DNA from: Rotaria sordida
Taxonomy: Eukaryota > Rotifera > Eurotatoria > Philodinida > Philodinidae
Direction of reading: 5' to 3'
Assembly: GCA_905250125.1 (NCBI GenBank)
Contig: CAJNOL010000395.1
Span: 1-64,000, forward strand
Length of the DNA stretch: 64,000 nt
In this document: positions 37,750 through 50,250 of the stretch, one piece after another
Layout: each line of letters opens with the position of its first letter
Position numbering within the stretch: the first letter of the stretch is position 1
Translations under genes and position numbers: made by a program
Notes under the pieces: model-generated
What the model was told of the DNA's origin: nothing
The model's database searches: none
The model's input: only the letters and a program-made list of their open reading frames with translations

Positions 37750-40700
37750 ATGCCTCCAACAACTCAATCTCCCAGTCAACAATTACCTTCACGAGAAAAT
37801 GGTTTATTCAAAAAATTGGTGGTATGTTAAAAGAAATATCTATCATAAAACCACTATATGTCATCTATATTATATCTATAGCGTTTTTATGAACAAAAAC
37901 AGTATAAAAAAGGTTTAGCAGCTGCTCGAGAAATTTTAAAAAAATTTCCAAATCATGGTGGTATGCATCATATATCTTTTGTTCGTTTTTTAAAGAAAAA
38001 TTGAATTTAATCTTGTTTATTCTCTAGAAACATTGGCTATGAAAGGTTTAATTCTTAATTCAATGGGTAAAAAAGAAGAAGCTCTAGAAAGTATTCGTAA
38101 TGGTATTAAAAATAATATGTCAAGTCATGTTGTTTGGCATGTCTATGGTCTATATCAAAGATCTGATCGTAAATATGATGAAGCAATAAAAGCATATAAA
38201 AAAGCATTACAATGTGAAAAGGTAGGCGAGGTGAGATAAGAAATTTTCTTATATAAAATAGTTTCAAAAATTATTCATACAGATTTAATTTCGATTTTAT
38301 TCCGTAATGATAACTCGTATAAATAATCCAAATAATAATATGAATATAGATAATTGTTTCCATTAAGAATTTGAAAGAAATAAAATCTCCACAATATTCC
38401 AGAAAACTAGGATCTCTAGAAAGTCAACAATCTAATTTTTTTTTTCAACGCTCAAAACTCCGAAATAAAAGCTCTTCATGATATTTTCTTTGTTGGAATG
38501 TTTCTTAATATCGGTGTAATTTCGCAAAAAAAAATGCCATGAACAGCACGGAAACGTCTCATTTTTTATAGAGAATTAGTTGCTCTGTATAATCAGAAGA
38601 AACTTTTATTTTCTAGTTCTATGTGTTGAAAAACTAGGCTTAGACTTTTCTAGAGACTCTCGATTTATTGGAAAACTATAAAGATTTTATTTCTCTCAAA
38701 TCCTTATTGGAAATATTTTCCACAATTCAAATTATTATTTGGATTGTTGATGTGAGTTATCATTACAAAAAAAAAAAATCGAAATTAACCCAGAACGAAA
38801 TGTACGAACGTGCTTATTTCATCTTGGAGTAAATCTGTATGATTAATATTTAAAGTCATTGTATAACTAATCATATTATTTGTTAAATTTAATAGGATAG
38901 TTTAACAATTCTTCGTGATTTATCTTTATTACAAATTCAAATGCGTGATCTTGAAGGTTATAAAGTAAGTATAAAATAAGTTAATAATATAATATTAATT
39001 AATAAATTCTTTAAGGAAACACGTCATCAATTATTTAATTTAAAACCTGGTCAACGTCAATCATGGATTGGTTTTGCTATGTCTTATGATTTATTAGGTG
39101 ATTATGATATGGCATACAGTGTATTAGAAGAATTTCGTAAAACACAACAAGATCGTCCAGCACAAGCACCAGATAAACCATATGATAATGAACATTCAGA
39201 ATTTTTATTATATCAAAATCTTGTTTTACGTGAAGCTGAACTATATGAAGATGCTTTACGTCATATACAAACACATGAAAAAGATATTTATAATAAATTA
39301 ACATTAGCTGAAATTAAATATGATTTATATATGCGTTTATCATCATATGATCGTGCTGAAACTATATTAAAAGATTTAATTGAACGTAATCCAGAAAATA
39401 AAAAATATTATTTTATGTTAGAAAAATGTTTAAATTTAACTAATAATGATGAAAAATCAAATTTATATGAAAATCTTATTGAAAAATATCCAAGAGCTGA
39501 TGCACCAAAACAAATATGTTTACAATTTCTCACCGGTAATTAAATTTTATATTAAATTTATTTTTATAGATAAGTGTATAATGACGACTCTATTGTAATA
39601 ATATTATTATCGGTTGTCATTTGCCTATGATAAACACCTACAGCTTTATGTCGTTTTCAAAAAGCAATGAGTCTAACTGGTTTTTTAAATAACTTTTGAC
39701 AGGAATAACATAAAGTCGAAAAGTTTTTACTATTTAAGAGAGAAGATCTTGGACCATCTAGATATGCCGAAATCTGATTAATCAACAATTAATCAATCGG
39801 ATAAGTTCTCTGCGCAGATTTTGAAAAAAAGATATTCTAAAGTCATTTCCTATTGTATTTTGATTTGGAACACGATCAATTGATAGGAAAAGTTCTTCGT
39901 TTTTGATTGACACACGTTCCAATTTTCTAGCATGTTCCACTCAATAGCTGCAAGAATTTTCCTGAGATCTTTGATTTCAGCAAATTCACCTTTGAATGGC
40001 ATATCTAGATGACCCAGGATGTCGTTCCTTGAATAATGAAAACTCTAGGTCTCTCTGATATTTCGATCAAAAATTATTTAAAAAAAAAACGGTCAAACTC
40101 ATTGCTTTTTGAAAATGAAAATAGTAGATGATAAATGAATCTGACGTTTTCTTAGAATAGAACTATATTCTGGTATCCTTATCAAGGATGCATGTAGTGC
40201 GGTGGTTTGATATACATGAGAACTGGATAGTTTCTTTCGAACTCAGAGAAATTTTTATTTGATTGTTCAACAGACAATTTCAGAGTCAAAATTTTTTTTT
40301 CTGTTTTAAACAAAACACGATGATTCCTAAACGAAAAGATGTTAATCCATTTCAAATTACCATGACATATAATTCACAATCTTTTATTTCTTCTATAAAC
40401 ACTTCTTGAAAAAAAAATACATTTTTTCTTAGATAGAAACCAAACAAATAAAAAGTAAATAAGTTTTGTCTATTGTTTTTTTTTTATGAAGGTTTCTAAA
40501 ATGAATCCGTTCAATATCTATTTGTTAAAAGAAATGGTTAATTGACATATGTGACTATGATTGTATCTCATTATGAACATAATCTTTAAATCCATCAAAT
40601 TATTATACCTCTCTTAATATGATATGTCTTTCGTGTTTGTGTATTAAAGTTAAGAATAGTTCACTTTTTTTTCTGTTTTAATCTGGCTTGAATTACGTAT

Positions 40701-43700
40701 TGGGTAAACCAGAACGACTTTCGTTTCTCATTTTCAAATATACTCTAAATCAATGTATTATTTTAGTTTCAGTTAATTTTTCTTTTACTCATTCGAAAGG
40801 ACTGTTCGCCAGCTATAAATGATAAAAGTTGATGGGAGAAAGCGTTTAAACTTGTGATACTATTTTATGCTTCCATTTACTACTAGTAAATTCAATATAA
40901 CCTTCCATAGACCAGGCTTTACTTTCAAAATTCAATCTGGACTGTAGACAGCAGTTTAGGCTAGCAATTCCGTTCTATATTATGAATATAATCGAATGGT
41001 AATCGTAAGAGAATTAGAAGTCCCAAAGAGGCAGACATGCCGATTTCTTTTTGATATCAGTATCATGATAACAATAGAATAGAATTAAGTATTAATCTTC
41101 ATAGAATGTCCAACAAGTCACTGAAATCATTTTAAGATGAATACAATAAAATCTCTCTAATGTGAACTTTCAAGAGAATATATGAAAGTGCTCACTGTAC
41201 AAACGTGTCCTATTCTTACGTGTGCAAGAGAGCATGTAAGAATAGGAGTAAAGCAAAAAAATATCCGCAATCGAAGGTTTTTCAGTAGATCAAACATTTA
41301 TTAATCAGACAGTGATGATATGTAGAAAAATAAAGAAGAAAAATCTGGTTTTTGTTCGAAAATATTTTGAATTAATTTAACTGATAAAGAGCGCTCAACC
41401 TCATTGAAATTAGAAAAAGCTAATGAGCAATTAATGATAAACATGAAAATTTGTGTTGATGATATTTCCAAAATGGTAATGAATTTGATTGTTTATAAAT
41501 ATCTTCAATATTCATTCTCAAATATTGATATAATTCTTCATTTTCAAAGTGTCATCCTTGTAATTAACTTCACTGCATCTGTTTAATAGTGATATATGCA
41601 TTTTATGAGATCAAACTTTTATATCAATGAAACAAATTATACAAACCAGACCGCCTGTCTGTCATAAATAGGTAGACTTACGAGAGAAGTCTTCCAACTA
41701 ATAAATCGCTATTGAGTCGAGCATTCACTTAAAAACTACTGTAAAAATGCAGTATCTTCTCAGCAATAAGCTAAGGAGATGAACTCTTTGCAGAGTATTC
41801 ATAGTTCATTTAAGTCTGCATAAAGCATACAATCTTGATTCAAACACGATTTATCAGTTGAAGAACTTTTCTCTTTAGTGATTCTAGTAAGATCTATCAT
41901 TAGAATTAGGATTTCTATTATTACAGTTCTATTTTTTCGATAATAAATTCTTTCTCTAGAATTTTAAAATATGTTCTAAAAGAACAAACAATGGCATAAG
42001 ATTTATAAATCTCATTAGTTTAATACATTAATATTTTTCTTTCAATTGTTAAATGTATAATTTAATAATTGTATATGTATATATATATTTAGGTGAACCA
42101 TTTGCAAAATCAATTGGATCATATTTACAAAAAGGATTTCAAAAAGGTGTACCATCACTTTTTCAATCTGTTAAATTTCTCTATGTAACATCAGAAAAAG
42201 TATGAAAAGAAAAAGAAATAAATAAATAAATAAAATGAATCATTTCATTTTAATATTTAGGTTCAAATAATTGATTCACTTTTAAATAATTATCTTAATA
42301 ATTTAACTAAGTATGGAACATTTGAAGTATCATCAGGTATGATTAAAGTTCAAAATATAGAATTCATCTTGTTGTTTTTGTTTTGTATTTTTGCAATTTA
42401 TAGATAATGAAGAAATTGAACCGGCATCAACTCTTCTTTGGCTTCAATATTATCTTGCTCAACATTATGATTATTTAGGTAAAATAGATACAGCATTTGA
42501 ATTTATTGAACAAGCTATTCGTGATACACCAACACTTGTCGAACTTTATATGTTTAAAGCAAAACTTTTTAAGGTTTAAATTTTCTTTTCATTTTATTAT
42601 TATATAAAATTGGCTTTTTTTTCTCTTAATTTAGCATGCAGGTGATTTTCAAACGGCAGCTTCATGGATGGATGAAGCTCAATCACTTGATACAGCTGAT
42701 AGATTTGTTAATTGTAAATGCACGAAATATTTCTTACGTGCTAATAAAATAAACACTGCTCTTGAAATTGCTGGAAAATTTACACGAGTAAACAAAAAAA
42801 TAAAACATTGATTTTATTGAATTCGAAAAAAAAATAAATAATAATTTTAAATATTTCTAAGGAAAATTCTTCACCAGTTGATTATCTACGTGAAATGCAA
42901 TGTATGTGGTTTGAATTAGAAGCAGCAAAATCATATCGTCGTTTAAAAAAATATGGTGAAGCATTAAAAAAATGTCATGAAATTGATCGAGTATATTTTG
43001 ATAGATTTAAAATTGATTCTATAAAAACTATTTATCTGTTTCTTTTTTTATTAAGCATTTTCAAGAATTTATTGAGGATCAATTTGATTTTCATTCATAT
43101 TGTCTTCGTAAAGTGGTATTATGTGCTTATGTTGATATGCTCAATCTTGAAGATCATATGAAAGGTCATCGATTTTTTCGTCAAGCAGCTCAAATTGCTG
43201 TTGAAGTAATTGATACAAAAAAAAAGAAATAGAATGATTTATATTTACTTTTTTTGTTAATTAGATTTATATTCGTCTTTATGATCATCCTCTTTCTGAA
43301 CAAGATAATGACAAAGATGACAATCTTGGTAAGATAATTATAAATATTAAAAAAAAAATCAAGAGATTATTCAAACAATCATAATCTAATACGGGTGTAT
43401 TACTTTTTTTATTATTTGGTTCCTGTTCGTATTCAATTTAGAACATAAAGGATTCAGACGATAGATTTTATATCTAATAATGATGCTCATAAATTGAACA
43501 GAATGTTATAAAATGTATTTTGAAGAAGCCTTAGAGATTCATTTAGAATAAACTACTGGATATCTACTATCCATTTCAAAATATAATGTGTCCTACTATT
43601 TTTTTGAATAACTTTCGATAGAAACATGATAGAGATCTGCAGTTTTCACCATTCAAGAGAGAAGACTCGGGGCCATCGAAGCATATCGAAAATTGATTGG

Positions 43701-46440
43701 TTAGCAGTTCACCCATCAGATGAATTCTTGATAGGAATTTTCAAAAACAATATTCTGAAGGTATTTTCCTTTCGATTTAGATTTTAATAGAACTAATCGA
43801 TAGAAAAAAAATCTTCTCCTTCAATGTGCACAAGGCCCACATCATAAATGAAACTGATACCGGTTATCGGCTGATTCTGTACCGATCTGGATTTCGGATC
43901 GACTGGTCAACCGGTCTATACCAGTCTAAATTTTCTACTTTCCCGATCTATGATTATATCCATATAGAAAACAATAAGTGGTACTAACGCTAATGTTACT
44001 GATTACGCAATAATTAGTTTAACAGATAGTTTAGAGAACGCTATCAATGAAACTATTGTTGTCAATAGTGAAGCATTATGCTAGTATGCGGCAAACTACC
44101 AATTTAACTCAAAGCAGTTCACTATGGAGCGAGATTTCTTTTGGAGGCTCGGTCTGTTGCCTGTAGATCGGTATATTGTCAATAGACTGACATTCAATGA
44201 TGGGCTGACATATCATTGGTATCTCGTTTATTACTGGTCTATCGGCATTGACCGGTAGACTGGTCAAACCAATATAGCGGCCAGTTCGGTTCGGTCTGGC
44301 CTAGAAATTTCGGACCGGTACCGATTTGAAAAAAATTAGATCAATTCTATCTATGATCAGCATTTCTAGCTTGTTCCGTTCGAGAGGTATAAGACTTTCT
44401 GAGACCTAAGTGACTTCTGCCTAGCGACTTTTTCGGATGATTCCAGATCAATAGGGTAAGATCAGAGGACCTCCGGAAAAGTCTTATAACTCCAGAATGG
44501 AACAAGCTAAGAGCGTAGATCGAAAGATAAGTATTTTTTTCTATCGACTAGTTCTATTAAAGTCTAAATCGAAACGGAGATAACTTCAGAATATTGCTTT
44601 CGAAAATCACTGCCCAGAACTCATCTGATTGGTTAATTGCTGATCGATACAGTTCGATAGCGTCTAGTCTTCTCACTTGAATGGTGAGAACTGCAGATCT
44701 CTGCGATGCCGCTTTTGATACATATCTATGCTTATTCTTTCTCAATAATTAAAAGACATACAGTTGATAAGTAATTATGATTGTTATTATTTTCATTATA
44801 CAGGATGAGCTATAAACATCTTTTCGAGCAAAGACATTTGAAATATCTCTAGTTGACTGAGAGGTATTGGACTGAATCATTTTTTGTCAATGATAGAGAA
44901 GTATTCAAAGCTTTTCATTTTGATAACATTCCAAACCAAATTATCTCCTATCATTTGTGGATTCTTATGAATATCTTATTTTTTGTCTATGAATTTTCTA
45001 CATATAACAAAAATCTAATTATTATTATTATTATTATTTTTGTTTTCTTCTAGCTAATATGTCGGCTTCTGAAGCAAAAAAAATAAAAAGTAAATTACGT
45101 AAACAACAATTGCGTGAGCAACAAGAAAAACAAAAACAAATTGATGCTGAACGAAAAAAAAAAGAATTTCAACGTCATCGAAATAAAGATGATGGTGAAG
45201 AAGAAAAAATTAAAGAAGATGAAATAATTGCTGAAAAATTAGAACGTGTATGTTCAATTTTAATTTATCCATATGTATGTCGTTTTATTTTTTGTATTCT
45301 AGTGTGAAAAACCTTTAGAAGAAGCAATGCGTTTTTTACAACCACTTGAAGATTTTTCAGCAAATTTTCTTGAAACACATTATTTAGGTTTTGAAGTTTA
45401 TTATCGACGTAAAAAATATATATTAATGTTACGTTGTTTAAAACGAATGAAAAAATTAGAGTCAAATAATGCAAAACTTCATTTATGTTTAATGAGATTT
45501 CTTAAATTAAGTAAAAATATTCATTTTGAAGAAGATTTTTTTATTCATTTATACGTTTTCTAGTCGAAACTGAACCAATAAATGATGAACGACTTCGAAC
45601 ATTAATTGATGAAGAATTACAAACATTTGATATTAAACAAGGAAATTCAATAAAAAAAATCGAAGATCTTAATACAGATTTTCTTAAAAATAATTTTAAT
45701 TCATTAATACATCGTGCTGAAGGTAAATACTAATCTATTTGAATGTTTTTCTTTTTTTTAATTAAAGACTCTTGCTCCCACCACAGAAGATTTCCGTTGG
45801 AGAAATAATCTGTCGGACGTAATAGAAGATCTTCGCCTATCTTAGGACATTACTTCTGCGCGTTTAAAACGCTAAAAAATCTCTTCCGAAATTGAATTTG
45901 AGAAAAATTTTCATTAAAATAAATTTATGGAAAAAAAAATAAAAATTTAATATACACATGTTTCCATTAGATACATATCTATCTCATATGCAAAATCAAT
46001 AGAATATGTCTATATTTGTTATTGTTTCTTTAGCCGCTAAAGTAATGCTTCTAATTAATCCAACGAATAATCTCAAAACAATTGAATTTCTTACAATGTT
46101 AGATCCAAATTTTACTGATCAAACTATAAAAGTTGGTTTTACATATAAAATATCTTTTATTTTTACGAATTTCGTTCTCTTATCTATTTAGACATGTTCT
46201 AATATATATGAAGGTATGCAACTAGGTGATTATGGTCTTATTGAAAATTCAATGCTTGAAAAATATCGTAATGAATGTCATCGTCTTTGGCCTCAAGCAA
46301 ATATATTTCAACCAAATTCATCATTAAATGTCGAACAATCTCAATCATCACCACCATCGTATTCATCTGCAACTACACCACCACCACCATATTCTTCAAA
46401 TGATATTCAAACAAATGGTGGTAAAAAGACAGCAACTTAA
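37750..46440 (+). CDS. NAA15: N-alpha-acetyltransferase 15, NatA auxiliary subunit
   Basis: Ribosome-anchoring scaffold of the NatA complex, which acetylates nascent N-termini with NAA10. 896 residues (human 866) in 17 exons: 37750-37821, 37882-37960, 38028-38221, 38896-38964, 39016-39535, 42093-42199, 42261-42336, 42404-42573, 42635-42787, 42862-42990, 43056-43205, 43265-43328, 45054-45247, 45303-45510, 45564-45722, 46034-46131 and 46192-46440. All phases close. TPR helices run throughout; near-invariant blocks include [91 protein letters not shown] and [12 protein letters not shown]. Exon 13 encodes the Lys/Glu-rich basic helix (about 590-650). The C-terminal 40 residues are divergent and hold PPSY and PPPY motifs. 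Introns 3, 5 and 12 (674, 2557 and 1725 bp) are inflated by palindromic elements. AATAAA near 46738 is a likely polyadenylation signal. Confidence 0.97.
38284..38788. repeat. Foldback element in NAA15 intron 3
   Basis: About 505 bp imperfect palindrome. Left arm TTTAATTTCGAT...GTAATGATAACTCG (38284-38320) pairs with the right arm ...GAGTTATCATTAC...ATCGAAATTAA (to 38788). Inner matches include AATCCAAATAATAAT (about 38328) against ATTATTATTTGGATT (about 38730), GAAATAAAATCT against AGATTTTATTTC, and CTCTAGAAA against TTTCTAGAG. The centre is near 38540. No coding capacity. Confidence 0.78.
39655..40117. repeat. Foldback element in NAA15 intron 5
   Basis: About 460 bp palindrome. TTCAAAAAGCAATGAGT near 39656 pairs with ACTCATTGCTTTTTGAA near 40098, and CCATCTAGATATGCC near 39757 pairs with GGCATATCTAGATGACC near 39999. 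The left arm (39735-39850) is clearly related to the left arm of the element in NAA15 intron 12 (43660-43770), so both belong to one family. The rest of the 2.5 kb intron (40118-42092) holds other repeat debris. Confidence 0.72.
41208..41247. repeat. Perfect 12 bp stem hairpin in NAA15 intron 5
   Basis: TCCTATTCTTAC (41208-41219) and its exact reverse complement GTAAGAATAGGA (41236-41247) flank a 16-base loop. The sequence just upstream (AAAATCTCTCTAATGTGAACTTT, about 41150) resembles the inverted ends of pogo-type elements, so the hairpin may be the middle or edge of a small element. Confidence 0.6.
41735..41880. repeat. Dispersed repeat copy in NAA15 intron 5, related to 58350-59360
   Basis: 41740-41810 (GTAAAAATGCAGTATCTTC ... 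GAACTCTTTGCAGAGTATTC) is similar to 58362-58432, and 41800-41880 (TATTCATAGTTCATTTAAGT ... CGATTTATCAGTTGAAGAA) is similar to 59284-59365. The two matching pieces are contiguous here but about 850 bp apart in the other locus, where the interval holds a hAT transposase fragment. Confidence 0.6.
43630..44704. repeat. Foldback element with nested insertion in NAA15 intron 12
   Basis: Outer arms: AGAGATCTGCAGTTTTCACC at 43630 pairs with the complement ending near 44702 (GAACTGCAGATCTCT). The match goes on for about 200 bases per arm (ATATTCTGAAGGTATTTTCC near 43760 against the region near 44585; TTAATAGAACTAATCGATAG near 43785 against CTATCGACTAGTTCTATTAA near 44541). Inner arms also pair: CTTGTTCCGTTCGAG near 44371 with ATGGAACAAG near 44498. 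A second element (about 43860-44335) sits inside the left arm. Family core AACTCATCTGATTGGTTAATT lies near 44620. Confidence 0.8.
43860..44335. repeat. ACCGGT-rich palindromic element nested inside the intron 12 foldback
   Basis: The ends are rich in ACCGG, CGGTC and GACTGGTC words: left GATACCGGTTATCGGCTGATT (43857 on) with CGACTGGTCAACCGGTC, right CCGGTAGACTGGTCAAACC and GGACCGGTACCGATTTG. They form an imperfect inverted repeat around an AT-rich middle. It interrupts the arm of the host palindrome, so it inserted later. Confidence 0.6.
45723..46033. other. NAA15 intron 15 (311 bp)
   Basis: Medium-sized intron between exons 15 and 16. It contains a GC-richer stretch (about 45768-45890; CTCCCACCACAGAAGATTTCC ... 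TCTTCCGAAATTGAA) that is unlike the usual intron filler and may be a small repeat. No coding sequence. Confidence 0.5.
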
Positions 46441-49400
46441 CACAATCACAATTGATTATGTCCATTTACTTTCGTGCTTTCGTTCTAGGTTACTTTATAT
46501 AACTTTCTATCTATGTGTGATGACTGACAAAATTTCTTTTTCTTTCTTTTTTTTGCTTTTCTATTTCAAACAAGAAAAACTATTCAAACAAAAATGTCAT
46601 AAACATGCCTTCTGTTGTGATTATTAGAAGAAGAGTTAAACGAGATGATTTCTTTTTTTTTTTTTTTTTGTTTGTTGTTTTTTAGGTCATATTTGAGTGT
46701 TGTATGTGAGAGAAAGATTTTAGATTGTTTTTTGCCGAATAAAAAACAACAACAACAACAACAACAACAGTTAAAATAAATTTTTGTTTTTGGATTGTTG
46801 TTGATTAGAAATAAAAAGAACTTTGTGATCTTTATTTATTTATAAGTGAAACAAATCAATGAAATTTATTAACAGAAAAAAAAACCTGCATTAGATAAAT
46901 TATTCGACATCATTAGGATTATAAATACGAAAGGGAAGAAAAAAAAATAGAACTCAATACATGAACTACGATGATTGATTGCAAACACTCGTTAAGTAAG
47001 TATTTATTTAGATTTAATTAAAAAAAGTTTAACAATTTATATGTTATACTTTTTTAGACGAGTGAAATATTCTCCCAATCGATTCTATCATCAATATCAA
47101 AAACAATTGGTTCCCTAACGTTTACATAAATTTCCCAAACCATCAAATACATCTAAGAAATTATTCATAATTATTAATGACGTGGAACTACGTCGAAAGA
47201 ACAAAGACTATCTATTCAAATAAGCCATATTTGCGTACTTATTTTATATATTCTGCTTTGCTTATTTCTATATGATATATGTTTTTTGTTAATAAATCAA
47301 GTGTACTATATCTTAGTAAAAGTCTTTTATCATTACTAAAAAACAACTAAAAAATGAACCAAGTGAAATCGTATGAAATTATATTTTAATTTCATTGACC
47401 AAATCTTTAAAAAAGAAAAAATTATATTTTATATATATGTATATCAAAAATGAAAGATTGATTACCCTCATATTCAAATGTATACGATTTTGAATTATAA
47501 ATAAAATCAAAGTGCTGCTCGATTTTCCGTACTATAAACCAAGGATTTGCGTCGTTTCTGTGTCTTATATTCTCTGTTTCTTTTTTTTTTCGTTCTTATT
47601 GTAGCTTGACGATTCTGTTTTCTTTTCTTTCTGCATAACAAACAAACACACCTCTCGGAGTATAGTTTGATCATTTGATGCATAAGAAGAAAGATATATG
47701 TACAGATTCTGTTTCTTTTACTCGCGAGGGTTGTCCCTTCCGTACAAGGCCAAACTTGCGTATTTTTTGTTCTCTATTCAGCATCTTATAAATAGATGCT
47801 ACAAAATATATTGACTCGTTACTAGACGTTGGTAAGTCATTGTATAGAATAAGAAAAAAACAGATAGTCGATGGCAAGTACAAAAAAGAAGAAACTAGAT
47901 ACTATTAGAAAACGAATATGAGAATTCGTGTTCTTGATAATTTCTATTAATAGAGAACAATTTGTTTGAAAAATAGGTCACCTACAACTGAACGAAAAAA
48001 ACCGTATTTTTCATGCGCAATGAATGACGTCAAATCAGAAGAAAAAGAAATCAAAGTAGGATAATAAAAAAAAACCATGAATCAAACAAAGATATTTTGA
48101 GGCTTTCTTTTTTGTGAGTAATAAACGTAAATTATTTAATTAAACAACATCGAAAAAACTAATCATATGATAATAAACAAGTATTTTAGTATAATATGAG
48201 TAAATAAAAGTATTTATTTATTTTTTCTTAATATACTTTTTATTAATTTTAAGCCTTAAATTGTAATAAAATAGATAAGATCAAATAATTCGAATCTCTT
48301 TTAAATGGCAAGTCTACTAAGAAGAATAATAATATATTCGATTTTTTCATCATAAACTTGATTGTTTTAAATATTTATCAAGTGAAATAAATAAATCTTA
48401 GAGCTGTTCAGAGTAACGCTACTATATGCTACATTGCAAGGTAGGATTATATCGGGATGCGAAGAATGCAGGGTAAGACCAAAATAAGAAGAATATACAC
48501 TCAGACTTGCAAGTTGATTATATCGTGCTGTATTTCGCAGTGTAGAGTAGGAGTCAGATAAGAAAAAGTGTACAGAGGCCGAAAAAATCTTTTTAGACAG
48601 TGTATAGGGTACGAAAAAATATTTATCTTGAATATCTTTAATAAAATTTTCAAAGTATCTTTTAAAAGTTTTCATTTATTTAATGTTCAGAAAATTCTAT
48701 TGATAGATTTTTCTAGAAGAACTATTTTTCTTTCCTTGCAAATGGTATCGATAAAAATAACAAGAATGTATGTCAGAGAGATAATAAATAATATTTGTTA
48801 TATATAGAGGACAAACATCAAACCATCATATACGAGACAATATAATACTAGAATAGAACACAAAATAATATCATTTTCGTATTTTTCCAGTGTAATAGGT
48901 GCAAAAAAATTGATCATATATAGTACATATTGAAAATCTAATAAAACTTTCTATCAGTTTTATGACTAAAAATATTCATTCTTTGAAATGAACTGTACTT
49001 TTATTATTTTGCTAATATATAGAAAAAAAACACTATTTCAAGTTGTATCAATTTATTATTCTACGAAAAAAAAAAGATCGAGAAGTATATCAAACAAGAG
49101 TTGAATTAATAGTTTCGATATCATGAATGTATCATATTTTAAAGAATTAATTCGATTTCTCTTTATTTAAAAAACTGTTAAATTTGATCCGGATCGAATA
49201 GAATTTCTTCTACTTTTGATTTATGATTTTTAAGTTAATACATTTAATATATTCTTTTCTTAGATTTATTATTTTATCTAAACTAGTTTCTATACTCTGT
49301 CTTCATACTCATGATACTCACTTCGGATGAATAATATATTTTTAAAAAATCGAACAATCGAAAATTTAACGTCTGTTAATGATCACTGTATCCGTCATGT

Positions 49401-50250
49401 TTGATCACAATTGATTAGGATGAGTTTTAGCTTTGTAAAAATATTTTATTTATTGACAACAATAAGTGATTATGTGTTAAGTATATTAAATTAAGATATA
49501 ACTGATCGATATTTATTTTAATTTTGTTTAAGATAAATCTTCTATAATAATGTATTCGTTTATATGAAAAATAGGTATTTTATATTAATTATTAATAGAA
49601 CTTATGACAATAAAACTATTTACGAAAGATGAATATTTATTCTTTGCGTTTGATTTCTAAAGTCCCGACGAAGGAGAAAAGTTCTTAGAAGCCATGCAGC
49701 GTTTTAATGCATAGAATATGTAATACTTTTGTATATCTTATTGAAAATAATATTTTCCATAAAAATATTCATCTATATATATTATATTATTAAAAAATTC
49801 AAGCGACAGATAGCTTTCTAAAAAAGTTGAGATAAGACTATGTCTTTACACATTCGAAATACCAATAAAAAAAAAACACATCCTATTTAAAATAATATTC
49901 TAGCATACATAAATAAACTATTTACATGTACATGCATTTTTTTTTCATTCCGTATGATCGAAACCTATAAAAAGTATGTCACTTGCCAACAAAACTAAAG
50001 GACAAAAAAAAACATCTTTCAATTTCAAAGTAGGGCATAATAAAGCCTGAAGTTGAAAGGTCAGAACAATTATTTTAAATAATGTACGCTTTTTTTTTTT
50101 ACTTTCAAGGATCTGTAACGAAGAAAAAGTTGACATATTTTATGTTCTTGTACTTTTCTTTTTTTAGATATGAACAAATAAACAATCCTATAAATAAACA
50201 AAGCAAAGTTCATTTCTTTTTCTCTGGAATAATTTTATTAAATTAAAATT
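46441..50250. other. Intergenic region between NAA15 and pyruvate carboxylase
   Basis: 3.8 kb, AT-rich, no gene supported. It contains the NAA15 3' UTR with AATAAA near 46738 followed by a (CAA)n microsatellite (about 46747-46771), and many poly-A and poly-T tracts. Open frames at 47671-47883, 48367-48675 and 48568-48807 overlap on opposite strands and lack domains. Confidence 0.5.

Noticed and set aside
39077-39304. Minus-strand open frame inside NAA15 exon 5
   Set aside because: Shadow of a well-conserved coding exon on the plus strand.
48367-48807. Open frames in the NAA15-pyruvate carboxylase spacer
   Set aside because: Opposite-strand overlapping frames without domains or splice-compatible neighbours.
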